A DNA stretch of 64,000 nucleotides, taken from NCBI GenBank assembly GCA_030841105.1, contig JAVEDE010000053.1:62001-126000 (forward strand), given 5' to 3'. A program made the position numbers and the translations under genes. Shown piece after piece: positions 17,432 through 24,885 of the stretch. Numbering within the stretch: position 1 is the stretch's first letter; every line of letters starts with the position of its first letter. The notes beneath the pieces were generated by a model, which searched no databases, was not told the origin of the DNA, and saw only the letters and a program-made list of their open reading frames with translations. The DNA comes from Pyrinomonadaceae bacterium. Its GTDB lineage: Bacteria > Acidobacteriota > Blastocatellia > Pyrinomonadales > Pyrinomonadaceae.

Positions 17432-18802
17432 TTGAACGTACTTACAAATTCGGCCGTGCGGACGACGCACCACGGCACACCCGAACACTTTCTGTCGCCC
17501 GCGCACACGCGCGAACGTAGCCCTGCGAGCGTTGATTCAAGCATGCTCGAACTCAACATCTGGCAACTCGCCCTACGCAGTTTCTTCAACCTGCGCAACC
17601 ACTCATTGGGCGACGCGGAGCGGGCGGAAATCCTCTCGCGGGATTTTGCGCCGGAGGTGAGAATCGTCGGGCAGACGCTCAGGCGCAGCTTGCTGTTGAG
17701 TCTGAATTGCACTCCGGAAAAGTCGCCCGCGTCGTTCGAGTTAGACGAAGCGAACGCCTTCGATGCGATCTCGCTAAGCGCCCCCGGCGACTCCGCGACA
17801 CAGGCGGCGGCCTCTCCGCTCACCCCTCTGATCGAGACTTTGGGTGAACTCTGCGACGTGTGCGAGTCTGCGCTGTCGTCAAAAGTTGATTTTCGGGTGT
17901 GGACTTGTGTCGAACGGATCGTGAGGCGCGAGTTGGCGCAGTCGCAGTTTATCAAGCAACTCGAAAGGCGTGCCCGCGCCGGAATTTTAGAGCGGCAGCA
18001 TCCGGAGTTGCACGAACTGACGCTGCGCATCACACCCGACACACTCGCGGCGGACATGTCCGCGATCTTTTCTCAACTCGCACAGTTGCTCGAACAGTTG
18101 CGCGTGATCGAGACGCTGCTCCGGCATGACGCCCCGTTGAAGCTGTCCCTTCCCATCTTCACGCTGGTGCATGAGGAGACGCGTTCGCTGGTGGAGTTTA
18201 TTGAGAGGCGTGCTCTCCGCACGGAGGAACTTGACGGGAAAGTGTTCGACGCGTTGGACTGCACGGGCTACGCGCTGGGAGTGGAATTGTCACGCGTCTT
18301 CGGGCGAGAACTCGTCGGACTCGTCTCGCTCCGGCAGTCGCCCGCCATCTATACGAAAGTCGAAAACGCGCACGGGCTGTTGCGCGACAGTTTCCAGCAG
18401 ACGCTGGTGGCACTGCTACAGGTCTTTGACCCGACACTCGACGGCTCGCTCTTCTTTCAATTCTTTCATTCTCGACTCGAACAATCTCTCACTTTGCGCC
18501 GCGACCTGTGGACGCTATTGCAACTCGTGCTCCGGGCGGAGAAAGACCGCGACCGCCGCCCGCTCGCGCCGCTGCTCGCGCGCCTCGATGCCTTCCGCGA
18601 GGGAAGTTTGCGCATCCTGATGTACAAGGATTGGGAACCGTTCGAGAGGTTCGTGGCGGAAGTGATCGCGGCGCGCGGCGCGGTCGAACTCACGCCCGTC
18701 CTTCATCGCTTCGGCACGTACCTCGAAGCGTTGTTCGGCCAGATCAACATGCGAACCGTGCTCGCCGACCATCCCTTCGATTACCCGGCCTTGATTGATT
18801 AA
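17432..18802 (+). CDS. Uncharacterised helical protein
   Basis: A 456-residue soluble protein without a family I recognise. It is rich in Leu, Arg and Glu and predicted almost wholly alpha-helical, for example SMLELNIWQLALRSFFNLR, FSQLAQLLEQLRVIETLL and LFFQFFHSRLEQSLTLRRDL; there are no membrane segments, no cysteine motif and no nucleotide-binding loop. The start is a TTG with GAGGGG about 10 nt upstream. The stop codon sits on the first bases of the AGTTTCA hairpin. It converges with the gene at 18895. Codon use matches the neighbours, so it looks native. Confidence 0.7.
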   Translation: MNVLTNSAVRTTHHGTPEHFLSPAHTRERSPASVDSSMLELNIWQLALRSFFNLRNHSLGDAERAEILSRDFAPEVRIVGQTLRRSLLLSLNCTPEKSPASFELDEANAFDAISLSAPGDSATQAAASPLTPLIETLGELCDVCESALSSKVDFRVWTCVERIVRRELAQSQFIKQLERRARAGILERQHPELHELTLRITPDTLAADMSAIFSQLAQLLEQLRVIETLLRHDAPLKLSLPIFTLVHEETRSLVEFIERRALRTEELDGKVFDALDCTGYALGVELSRVFGRELVGLVSLRQSPAIYTKVENAHGLLRDSFQQTLVALLQVFDPTLDGSLFFQFFHSRLEQSLTLRRDLWTLLQLVLRAEKDRDRRPLAPLLARLDAFREGSLRILMYKDWEPFERFVAEVIAARGAVELTPVLHRFGTYLEALFGQINMRTVLADHPFDYPALID

Positions 18803-18893
18803 GAAAGTTTCAAGTTTCAGGCTTCAAGTTTTAAGTTAAAGGCCGAAGACCTTTCAGACTTGAAACTTGAAACCTGAAACTTGAAACTTTCTT
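18801..18893. repeat. Heptamer-word hairpin (AGTTTCA), between convergent genes
   Basis: Left arm 18801-18842 and right arm 18850-18893 pair over about 42 bp with few mismatches; the loop is 7 nt. Each arm is a run of 7-nt words AGTTTCA, AGTTTCA, GGYTTCA, AGTTTYA. T runs follow on the plus strand, so it can act as a terminator. The left arm overlaps the stop codon of the gene ending at 18802. Confidence 0.88.
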
Positions 18894-18894
18894 T

Positions 18895-20649
18895 TTATTT
18901 GTCTGCCTCGACATCAGCCGCCAGTTGCGCGACCAGTGCGCCGAATTGTCCGAACGAGGAGCGTGTGATTTTCTCGAAACCGCCTTCGACGAGTCGCGTC
19001 TCGCTGAGCGCGTAAGGCAGCGCGGAGAGGGAACGCTGCAACGCCGACGCGTTCGGTAAGGTGTTGCGCGCGCCGTTTTGCCTGCCGATGAACGAGATGA
19101 AGCGACGAGCCGGATCGTAGTCGTTGGTATAGGTGACGACATTCGACGCGTCGTTTGCCGACGCGGAGCGAGCGGCCTGCTGAAACGCGCCCGCCGTGCC
19201 GAGCGTCCGCGATGCGGCGCGCTCTTGCAGGCAGCGACGCACCTCCCGCGCGCCGCCGATGATGAGATGGTCGCCGACGAAACTGGCCGCGCCCCGTTCC
19301 GCATCCGCTCCGACCAACATCTCCGCCTCGCCGACCCTCTGGCTTTTCGCACCCGCGCCGAGTTGTTTGCGCACCAGCGACTGCAAGGCTTCCCGGTCGC
19401 GTATCGAGGCAATGAGGACGAGTGATTCGCCGTCGCCGTCGAGGCGCACCGTGGCGACCTCCGGCCCGGCAGCGCGCAGGAAATCGTGCGGGGCTTCGAT
19501 CCCGAAAGGCTTGAGAGACTCTACGAGCAACACGTCCAGCAAGCGCCCGATGAACGGCGCGATGGTGATCTCAAGTTGGGAAGAGATAGCGGCGTTCAGG
19601 CCGCGCCAAGCCGCCTCCGGCTCGCGATAGTTGTAGACGGTGAGTTGATTGGTGTCGGCGGGCAGGAGGTCTGCGGCGCGGAGTTTGCGCTCGCCTGACG
19701 TCGCCAGCGACGTATGCAAACGCGCGGCGAGTTCGTTTTGCAGGTTGAAGAAATAGTTGTCAACCACTGCCCCTTCCGCGATACGTGAACTCCACGCCGC
19801 GCCGCCGAGAATGCGTGAGGTGAGTTGCGGGATGAGAATGGCCGCCGCGCTCTGTGAGTTCGGGTCGGACGCGAGTTGGGAGAAGTAGGTCATGGCCGCC
19901 GTCTCCAACAGCCTGCGCGCGCCGGCGGGCGAGACGTAGCCGAAGGCGAGAGAACCGGCCGCGTTCATCCGCCCGCGCATCTCCGCCAGTTGCGCGTCGT
20001 CCGCGAGAGACGCGCGCTCGCCCTTGCGCACGGCGAGGCAGGCGCGGACGGTCTCCTCGTCATTCCCGACAATCGCCACGCTCTCCAAGATCGCCGCGAT
20101 GATCTTTCGTTTGCCGTCCGGCGTCGTCCAAGTGATGAAAGTCGCGCCGTCGACGTCCGGCGGCTGAACGACCGGCTCGCCGTACTTGCGTCGCGCGTAG
20201 TTGCCGATCAGTTTGATGACGGCAGCCTCGACGCGCCGCGCGCCCGTGTGAGTTTCCGCGACGAGCGCGATGCGCGGTTTGATGTCGCGCACCGTGCTCG
20301 ATTCCTCCGTCACGTCGAAACCGAGCACGGCGACGGCCGCCTGCGTGCGCGAGAAGACGACCGTCTCGGCCGACCCGATGCCGCTCCACGCCGACAGGCG
20401 ACTCAGCCAGCCGAGCCTGCCGATGTTCGCATTCAAGCCCGCGGGCGGGGCGAGCGCTTGCCATGCGTCCGTCGAGGTCAGGCCGCTCACGATGTCGGGC
20501 AGGCTATTCGCTTCGAGGTAAACGAGCGATTCGGCGGGCACGTAGGCAGACATGTCCACGGCCTCGGGGCGATTCCACCAGACCCACGCGCCGAGCAGAA
20601 CGACGAGCGCGATTATTGTGAAGGCGATCCTCCGCGGCCAACTTTTCAT
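18895..20649 (-). CDS. Membrane-anchored DUF3352-like protein
   Basis: A 584-residue protein with one N-terminal membrane anchor (residues 8-25, IAFTIIALVVLLGAWVWW) and a large exported part. The opening of that part, AYVPAESLVYLEANSLPDIVSGL, is characteristic of DUF3352-type proteins, where a substrate-like fold begins with PADSLLYLE. Two similar halves seem present (about 30-280 and 300-560), each with stretches such as VALVAETHTGARRVEAAV and VLIASIRDREALQSLV. No catalytic motif is seen. Function unknown. The gene is monocistronic: convergent hairpin at its end, long leader region of the pil operon upstream of it. Confidence 0.75.
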   Translation of the reverse strand: MKSWPRRIAFTIIALVVLLGAWVWWNRPEAVDMSAYVPAESLVYLEANSLPDIVSGLTSTDAWQALAPPAGLNANIGRLGWLSRLSAWSGIGSAETVVFSRTQAAVAVLGFDVTEESSTVRDIKPRIALVAETHTGARRVEAAVIKLIGNYARRKYGEPVVQPPDVDGATFITWTTPDGKRKIIAAILESVAIVGNDEETVRACLAVRKGERASLADDAQLAEMRGRMNAAGSLAFGYVSPAGARRLLETAAMTYFSQLASDPNSQSAAAILIPQLTSRILGGAAWSSRIAEGAVVDNYFFNLQNELAARLHTSLATSGERKLRAADLLPADTNQLTVYNYREPEAAWRGLNAAISSQLEITIAPFIGRLLDVLLVESLKPFGIEAPHDFLRAAGPEVATVRLDGDGESLVLIASIRDREALQSLVRKQLGAGAKSQRVGEAEMLVGADAERGAASFVGDHLIIGGAREVRRCLQERAASRTLGTAGAFQQAARSASANDASNVVTYTNDYDPARRFISFIGRQNGARNTLPNASALQRSLSALPYALSETRLVEGGFEKITRSSFGQFGALVAQLAADVEADK

Positions 20650-20837
20650 TCCAGCATCCTACCTTTCGGCAACCGGACGAAGCAAGAACCGCCGTTTTCG
20701 GGCGACCGTCTTGAATGAAAGTTCACCCTTTTTCATAACTGGAAGTGCCGCCCTTTTTTTCCAGAAAGTTACATAAACAGGTCAGTCTGACACAACAAGG
20801 TGCGTAAAATCTATAAGTTAAACAATCAAAATTATTG

Positions 20838-20867
20838 TTGACACTGCCAAACGCGATAGTTTATATT
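20838..20867 (+). promoter_or_regulatory. Likely sigma-70 promoter of the pil operon
   Basis: TTGACA (20838-20843) and TATATT (20862-20867) with an 18-bp spacer in an AT-rich patch that contrasts with the GC-rich surroundings. Transcription would start near 20874, about 120 nt before the riboswitch. The stretch 20650-20837 before it holds nothing else that I recognise. Confidence 0.65.
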
Positions 20868-20995
20868 CCTTGTTGACGGTGGGAACCACATTCCCGCCCT
20901 GATTGATAAGGCGTTGCCCGGTCTACAGCAAAAGCTACTAACGCGCTCATGCCCGACGGATGATGCGTGCGACTGGCGAGTCCTTTTCTTTGAAA

Positions 20996-21100
20996 CTCAA
21001 CCGATAAAGGCACACTCCGCGCGAGCGGAGGTCGCAAAGCCCACGGGAGTCAGAGACGGTCGCAAGCTGTCGCTGACTTGGCCGGGTTGCCGAAGGTGAG
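20996..21100 (+). ncRNA. c-di-GMP-I (GEMM-I) riboswitch
   Basis: The aptamer core is recognisable: AAAGGCACA, a CTCCGC-GCGA-GCGGAG hairpin with a GNRA loop, the joining GGTCGCAAAGCC, then CACGGG, a variable stem AGTCAG / CTGACT, and TGGCCGGGTTGCCGA. P1 is CTCAACC (20996-21002) with GGTGAG (21095-21100). These match the c-di-GMP-I consensus, with its conserved GCAAAGCC-A-CGGG and CCGGGTTGCCGA blocks. The base aligned with Vc2 G20 is G, which favours c-di-GMP over cGAMP. It lies in the leader of pilMNOPQ, a target that fits c-di-GMP control. Confidence 0.88.
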
Positions 21101-21104
21101 GCGG

Positions 21105-21153
21105 CTTGCGCCGAAGACGCCGCGGGGCGTCTGCAAGAGGCGCGGCAGTTTTA
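21105..21153 (+). promoter_or_regulatory. Possible riboswitch expression platform
   Basis: Directly after the aptamer, two exclusive stems can form. One is CTTGC / GCAAG with inner AGACGCC / GGCGTCT (21105-21137). The other is GCCGCG (21119-21124) with CGCGGC (21141-21146), followed by AGTTTTA, which looks like a weak intrinsic terminator. Switching between them would set read-through into pilM. Confidence 0.5.
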
Positions 21154-21437
21154 CCCGCCAACTTCACTCCTGGTGAAAACAGTTAGTTCCGACTCCGTGC
21201 GTCGTCCGCCTCGCTTTATCGCACCGCTTCTCTCCTGATTCCAATAGCGGCGTTCAACTTGTTCGTGCCATGTCAACGAGACGCCTACACCACAGCCGCG
21301 ACCACATGAATCCCACTCCTTATTCGCCTTCGACACCCGCCACGCGCGACGTTCGTTCCAGAGCGCGCCGCATACGCGCCCGCCTCCGGCGAGACCAACG
21401 CAGAAGAGCACGGAAAGTTTCCGGGGAAAAATAGAAA
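21154..21437 (+). other. Rest of the pil leader; no gene seen
   Basis: About 280 nt between the riboswitch region and pilM. It has no frame with a plausible start. GGGGAAAAATAGAAA just before the pilM ATG holds the ribosome binding region. Confidence 0.4.
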
Positions 21438-22502
21438 ATGTTTGGAAGAAAAAATTCTAACAAAAAAAATCTGGTCGGCCTCGACATCGGATCGAGTTCG
21501 GTGAAAGCCGTCGAGTTGCAAGGCAAGCCGGGCAACCTCGTCCTCGTCAACCTCGGCCAGGAGAGCTTGCAGCCGGACACGGTGGTTGACGGGCAGATCA
21601 TGGAGCTTAACTCCGTCTCCCAGACCATCGCCAACGTTTTCGGCTCGCACCAGATCAAGACCCAGCGCGTGGCGGCGGGCGTCAGCGGAAGCTCCGTCAT
21701 CGTCAAGAACATCATCGTCCCGCCGATGAGCAAAGACGAACTGGAAGAATCCATTGACTGGCACGCCGAGGAGCACATCCCCTTCGACATCGCCGACGTG
21801 AGTCTGGACTATCAGGTCGTCGGTTCAAGCGACGACTCGCTGCACGTCCTGATGGCCGCCTGCAAACGCGACTTCGTGGCGAACATCAAACAGGTGATCC
21901 AACTCGCGGGCAAATTCCCGGCCATCATTGACGTGGACGCCTTCGCGTTGCAGAACTGCTATGAGGTCAACTACCAGCCGACGCCGGAGCAGTCGGTCGC
22001 GCTCCTGAACATCGGCGCGTCCACGATGAACATCAACATCCTGCACGGCGCGCGCAGCGTCTTCACGCGCGACGTTTCGGTCGGCGGCAACCAGTACACC
22101 GCGCTCCTGCAAAAAGAGTTGGGCTTGACGTTCGAGCAGGCCGAGGCGGTCAAGCGCGGCGGGATGGCTCCCGGCGAAACCGAGCGGCGCGACATGGCGC
22201 AGGTGTTGGAGACCGTCTCGGACATCCTCGCGCTCGAAATTCAAAAGACGTTCGACTTCTACCGCGCCACGTCCGACGACGGCGAGGGCACGGTGCAGAA
22301 AATATTGATCTCCGGCGGTGGCTCGAAGCTGCCGGGGTTGACGGAATTCTTGGCGAACCGTTTCGGCGTGCCCGTCGAAGCGTTCAACCCGTTCCGCCAG
22401 ATAAAGGTTGACGCGCGCCGTTTCGATCCGGAGTACATGCGCGAAGTGATGCCGGAACTGGCCGTGGCCGTCGGGCTGGCTTTGAGAGGAGTGGAGGCTT
22501 AA
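21438..22502 (+). CDS. pilM: Type IV pilus assembly protein PilM
   Basis: A 354-residue actin-like ATPase-fold protein that sits at the cytoplasmic face of the type IV pilus machine and binds the N-terminus of PilN. Visible motifs: phosphate-1 loop VGLDIGSSSVKAVEL, phosphate-2 region ALLNIGASTMNINIL, and adenosine motif KILISGGGSKLPGL. Length equals the family norm. It is the first gene of pilMNOPQ, downstream of the c-di-GMP-I riboswitch. Its TAA directly abuts the pilN ATG, which suggests translational coupling. Confidence 0.96.
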   Translation: MFGRKNSNKKNLVGLDIGSSSVKAVELQGKPGNLVLVNLGQESLQPDTVVDGQIMELNSVSQTIANVFGSHQIKTQRVAAGVSGSSVIVKNIIVPPMSKDELEESIDWHAEEHIPFDIADVSLDYQVVGSSDDSLHVLMAACKRDFVANIKQVIQLAGKFPAIIDVDAFALQNCYEVNYQPTPEQSVALLNIGASTMNINILHGARSVFTRDVSVGGNQYTALLQKELGLTFEQAEAVKRGGMAPGETERRDMAQVLETVSDILALEIQKTFDFYRATSDDGEGTVQKILISGGGSKLPGLTEFLANRFGVPVEAFNPFRQIKVDARRFDPEYMREVMPELAVAVGLALRGVEA

Positions 22503-23240
22503 ATGATCAAGGTCAACTTACTGGACTCGGTCACGGACAAGACCAGCGTCGCCACCATCGAGACGCGCGTCGCCAACCCGCGCACGCAGGGACGTCTCGT
22601 GCTGCTCGTCGTCGTTGCCCTGCTCGGCATGGCTATCGTCTTCGACTGGACGAGCGCGAACTCGGCGCACGCCGAAGTGACGGCGGAACTGAAACGGCAG
22701 GAAGAACAGGCCGCGCGCATGGAAGCCATCAAGAAAGAGCAGGCCGAGTTGGAGAAAAAGACGCAAGAGATTCAGACGCGCATTGACGCGATCAAGAAGT
22801 TGCGTTCTTCGCAGCAAGGGCCGGTCGCCGTCTTGTCGGCCATCAACGAGCGGCTGCCTAAGATTCCCGACTTCCGTCTCGAAAGCATCGAGCAGAAGGG
22901 CGGCGAGTTGATCCTGAAAGGCGACTCACCGAACGAAACGGCCGTGACGCAGTTCGGGCGCAGTATGGAATTCTCCTCCGGCCTCTTCTCGAACGTCAGC
23001 ATCGAGACGAAACGCGAGTTGCTCGATAAGGTCAACGGCAGCACGCCTGCTCCGGCCGCCACCTCCCCCACAGACGATCCGAGCAAGCCGGTCGTTAAAC
23101 TCGACACCGTGACCTTCACCTTGAAGTGCAAGTACACGCCGCCGGGCAGTCAGACATCCGCGCCTGCCGGTAACGCGAAGCCGTCCGGCGCGGCCGCCCC
23201 CGCCACCGCCGCCGCTCCCGCCCAAGTCGCCAAGAATTAG
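22503..23240 (+). CDS. pilN: Type IV pilus assembly protein PilN
   Basis: A 245-residue bitopic inner-membrane protein of the pilus alignment complex. It starts with the conserved MIKVNLL (the segment that docks into PilM), has one membrane helix at about 33-53, a Glu/Lys/Gln coiled coil (about 60-105, ELKRQEEQAARMEAIKKEQA) and a ferredoxin-like periplasmic domain. The last 60 residues are a Pro/Ala-rich tail, longer than in Pseudomonas PilN. It pairs with PilO. A GGAGTGGAGG ribosome binding site lies inside the end of pilM. Confidence 0.94.
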   Translation: MIKVNLLDSVTDKTSVATIETRVANPRTQGRLVLLVVVALLGMAIVFDWTSANSAHAEVTAELKRQEEQAARMEAIKKEQAELEKKTQEIQTRIDAIKKLRSSQQGPVAVLSAINERLPKIPDFRLESIEQKGGELILKGDSPNETAVTQFGRSMEFSSGLFSNVSIETKRELLDKVNGSTPAPAATSPTDDPSKPVVKLDTVTFTLKCKYTPPGSQTSAPAGNAKPSGAAAPATAAAPAQVAKN

Positions 23241-23282
23241 CACGTCGTCTCTCGACCTCGCGCCCGAAGGGAACTGACACTC

Positions 23283-23930
23283 ATGTTGAAATTAGACGCA
23301 CTCCAACAAAAACCCTGGTACTTACAGCTCGCGGCGTTCGGTTTCGTCGCCCTGCTCGTCTACGGCGGCTTCTGGTATTTCGTCACCAGCGGCACGCGCG
23401 AAGAGACGAAGACGCTCCAAGCGAAGGTTGACACGCTGCAACAGGAGAACGCCCGCGCGCAGATCGCTTCGCAACGACTCAACGACTTCAAGGCCACCTA
23501 CGCCCGCGCGCAGGCCGACTACGAAGACTTGAAGGCGCTCCTGCCCGAACAGCGCGAACTGACGACCGTCTTGCAGGGCTTGCAGGATCGTGCCCGCGGC
23601 CGTCTCTCCGTCACGCGCTTCACGCCGAAGGACGACGTGCAGCAGGACTTCTACGCGGGCAAGCCCGTCGAGATTGAAGTCTCCAGCACCTACAACAACC
23701 TCGGCGCGTTCTTCGCGCAGATCGCCGCCTACCAGCGCATCGTCTCGATCAGCGACTTCAAACTCTCGCGCATGAAAGAGCAGAACGCGGGCAAAACGGT
23801 TGACGCGCAGTTCTTGCTGACGGCCTACTACGCGTCGAGCGAGAAACTCCAGAGCACGCCGAAGCCCGCCGCGCCGCAAGTGCCCGCCGCCGCGCCCGCC
23901 GCTGCGCCGGTTGTGCCTGCCGCGAAGTAG
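23283..23930 (+). CDS. pilO: Type IV pilus assembly protein PilO
   Basis: A 215-residue bitopic protein that dimerises with PilN in the inner membrane. One membrane helix lies at about 17-37 (QLAAFGFVALLVYGGFWYF), followed by a coiled coil (ETKTLQAKVDTLQQENARAQ) and a ferredoxin-like domain with the typical LPEQRELTTVLQGLQ and PVEIEVSSTYNNLGAFFAQI. A Pro/Ala-rich tail ends the protein. It follows pilN by 42 bp, with GAAGGGAAC before the ATG. Confidence 0.94.
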   Translation: MLKLDALQQKPWYLQLAAFGFVALLVYGGFWYFVTSGTREETKTLQAKVDTLQQENARAQIASQRLNDFKATYARAQADYEDLKALLPEQRELTTVLQGLQDRARGRLSVTRFTPKDDVQQDFYAGKPVEIEVSSTYNNLGAFFAQIAAYQRIVSISDFKLSRMKEQNAGKTVDAQFLLTAYYASSEKLQSTPKPAAPQVPAAAPAAAPVVPAAK

Positions 23931-23992
23931 CCACCCGACACGAGTGCCGCGTGAGGGAACGCGGCCTGAAGACTCACTCAGGAACAAAAGAG

Positions 23993-24619
23993 ATGAACTA
24001 CAATAAGATGATCAAGCAGACCTTGCAGGCGGCGCTGGCCGCGGGCGTGCTCTTGACCTGCTCCGCCGCCGTCGGCGCGCAGGAGGCGAGCACCACTTAC
24101 CGCGGTGCGGGGCGCGACCCGTTCACGAAGTACAAGCCGCCCGTCAAGCGCGTGAAGCCCGTGGCGCAACCCATCGGCGCGCCCTCCATCGAACAGCGCA
24201 TCGCCGCTTACAAGACGCAGAAGGCCATCGCGATGAACGCGCAACAGCCTGCTCCGAAGCCGACCACCGCGCTCCTTCTCAGCGAAGCGCAAGTGACCGG
24301 CATCTTCCGCACCCCGCGCGGCTACGCGGCGATGGTCGAAGCCAAGCCCATCAAACTTTCTTACGTCATCTACCCCGGCGAAATTTTCTACGACGGGATG
24401 CTGGTCGCCATCGAAGAAGACCGCCTCGTATTCCGCAAGGAGACGAAGTGGAGCGACGGGCGTCGCGAGATGAACGTCGAAATGAAAGCCCTCGGCGCGA
24501 CGAACGCGGTCAAAGACACTTTGACGACCGCCAACGCCCCCGCCGCCAACGCACCGGCCACCCCGGCGGCCGCGCCCAAAGCGAAAGAAGAAGGCGCGCC
24601 CGCTCAAGATAAAAAATAA
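23993..24619 (+). CDS. pilP: Type IV pilus protein PilP
   Basis: A 208-residue periplasmic protein that links the PilN-PilO complex to the PilQ secretin. It begins with a signal peptide (about residues 1-29), and no good lipobox is present, unlike classical PilP lipoproteins. GRDPFTKYKPP is the usual start of the natively unfolded linker; the beta-sandwich part has LLLSEAQVTGIFRTPRGYAAMVE and IYPGEIFYDGMLVAIEEDRLVF. A low-complexity Ala/Pro/Lys tail closes it. I chose the ATG at 23993, which gives the signal peptide; a GTG at 23951 adds 14 residues before it. Confidence 0.9.
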   Translation: MNYNKMIKQTLQAALAAGVLLTCSAAVGAQEASTTYRGAGRDPFTKYKPPVKRVKPVAQPIGAPSIEQRIAAYKTQKAIAMNAQQPAPKPTTALLLSEAQVTGIFRTPRGYAAMVEAKPIKLSYVIYPGEIFYDGMLVAIEEDRLVFRKETKWSDGRREMNVEMKALGATNAVKDTLTTANAPAANAPATPAAAPKAKEEGAPAQDKK

Positions 24620-24631
24620 GTTTTCCCACCC

Positions 24632-24685
24632 GTTCGTTGGCGCGCGCCCGCGGAAGCCTGAGCCGATTGGCGCGCGCGAACGAAC
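24632..24685. repeat. Inverted repeat between pilP and pilQ
   Basis: Arms 24632-24648 and 24669-24685 pair over 17 bp with one mismatch (GTTCGTTGGCGCGCGCC against GTTCGTTCGCGCGCGCC); the loop is 20 nt. There is no T run. It could set the pilP:pilQ transcript ratio by partial termination or RNA processing. The remaining 200 bp before pilQ hold nothing else I can name. Confidence 0.65.
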
Positions 24686-24885
24686 TCGTCTCCCGTCGCA
24701 CACCCTTGAGGATTCCCGCCTGCTTCGATCCCCACGGCCTGTGCTCCCGCTATTTGGCAAGACAAACCCGCCGGCAGCTTTCGCATTGTGCGGCGCGCGC
24801 TTTTGAAGAGTCTCCCCGGCGAGACTCACACGAGCGTTAGCGCGTGGCGTAGAGCGGCCGGTCACTCCTGACAAAGGAAAAGAAA

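Noticed and set aside
20996-21100. cGAMP-type (GEMM-Ib) riboswitch
   Set aside because: The base aligned with Vc2 G20 is G, not A; c-di-GMP is the better prediction, though alignment by eye could be off.
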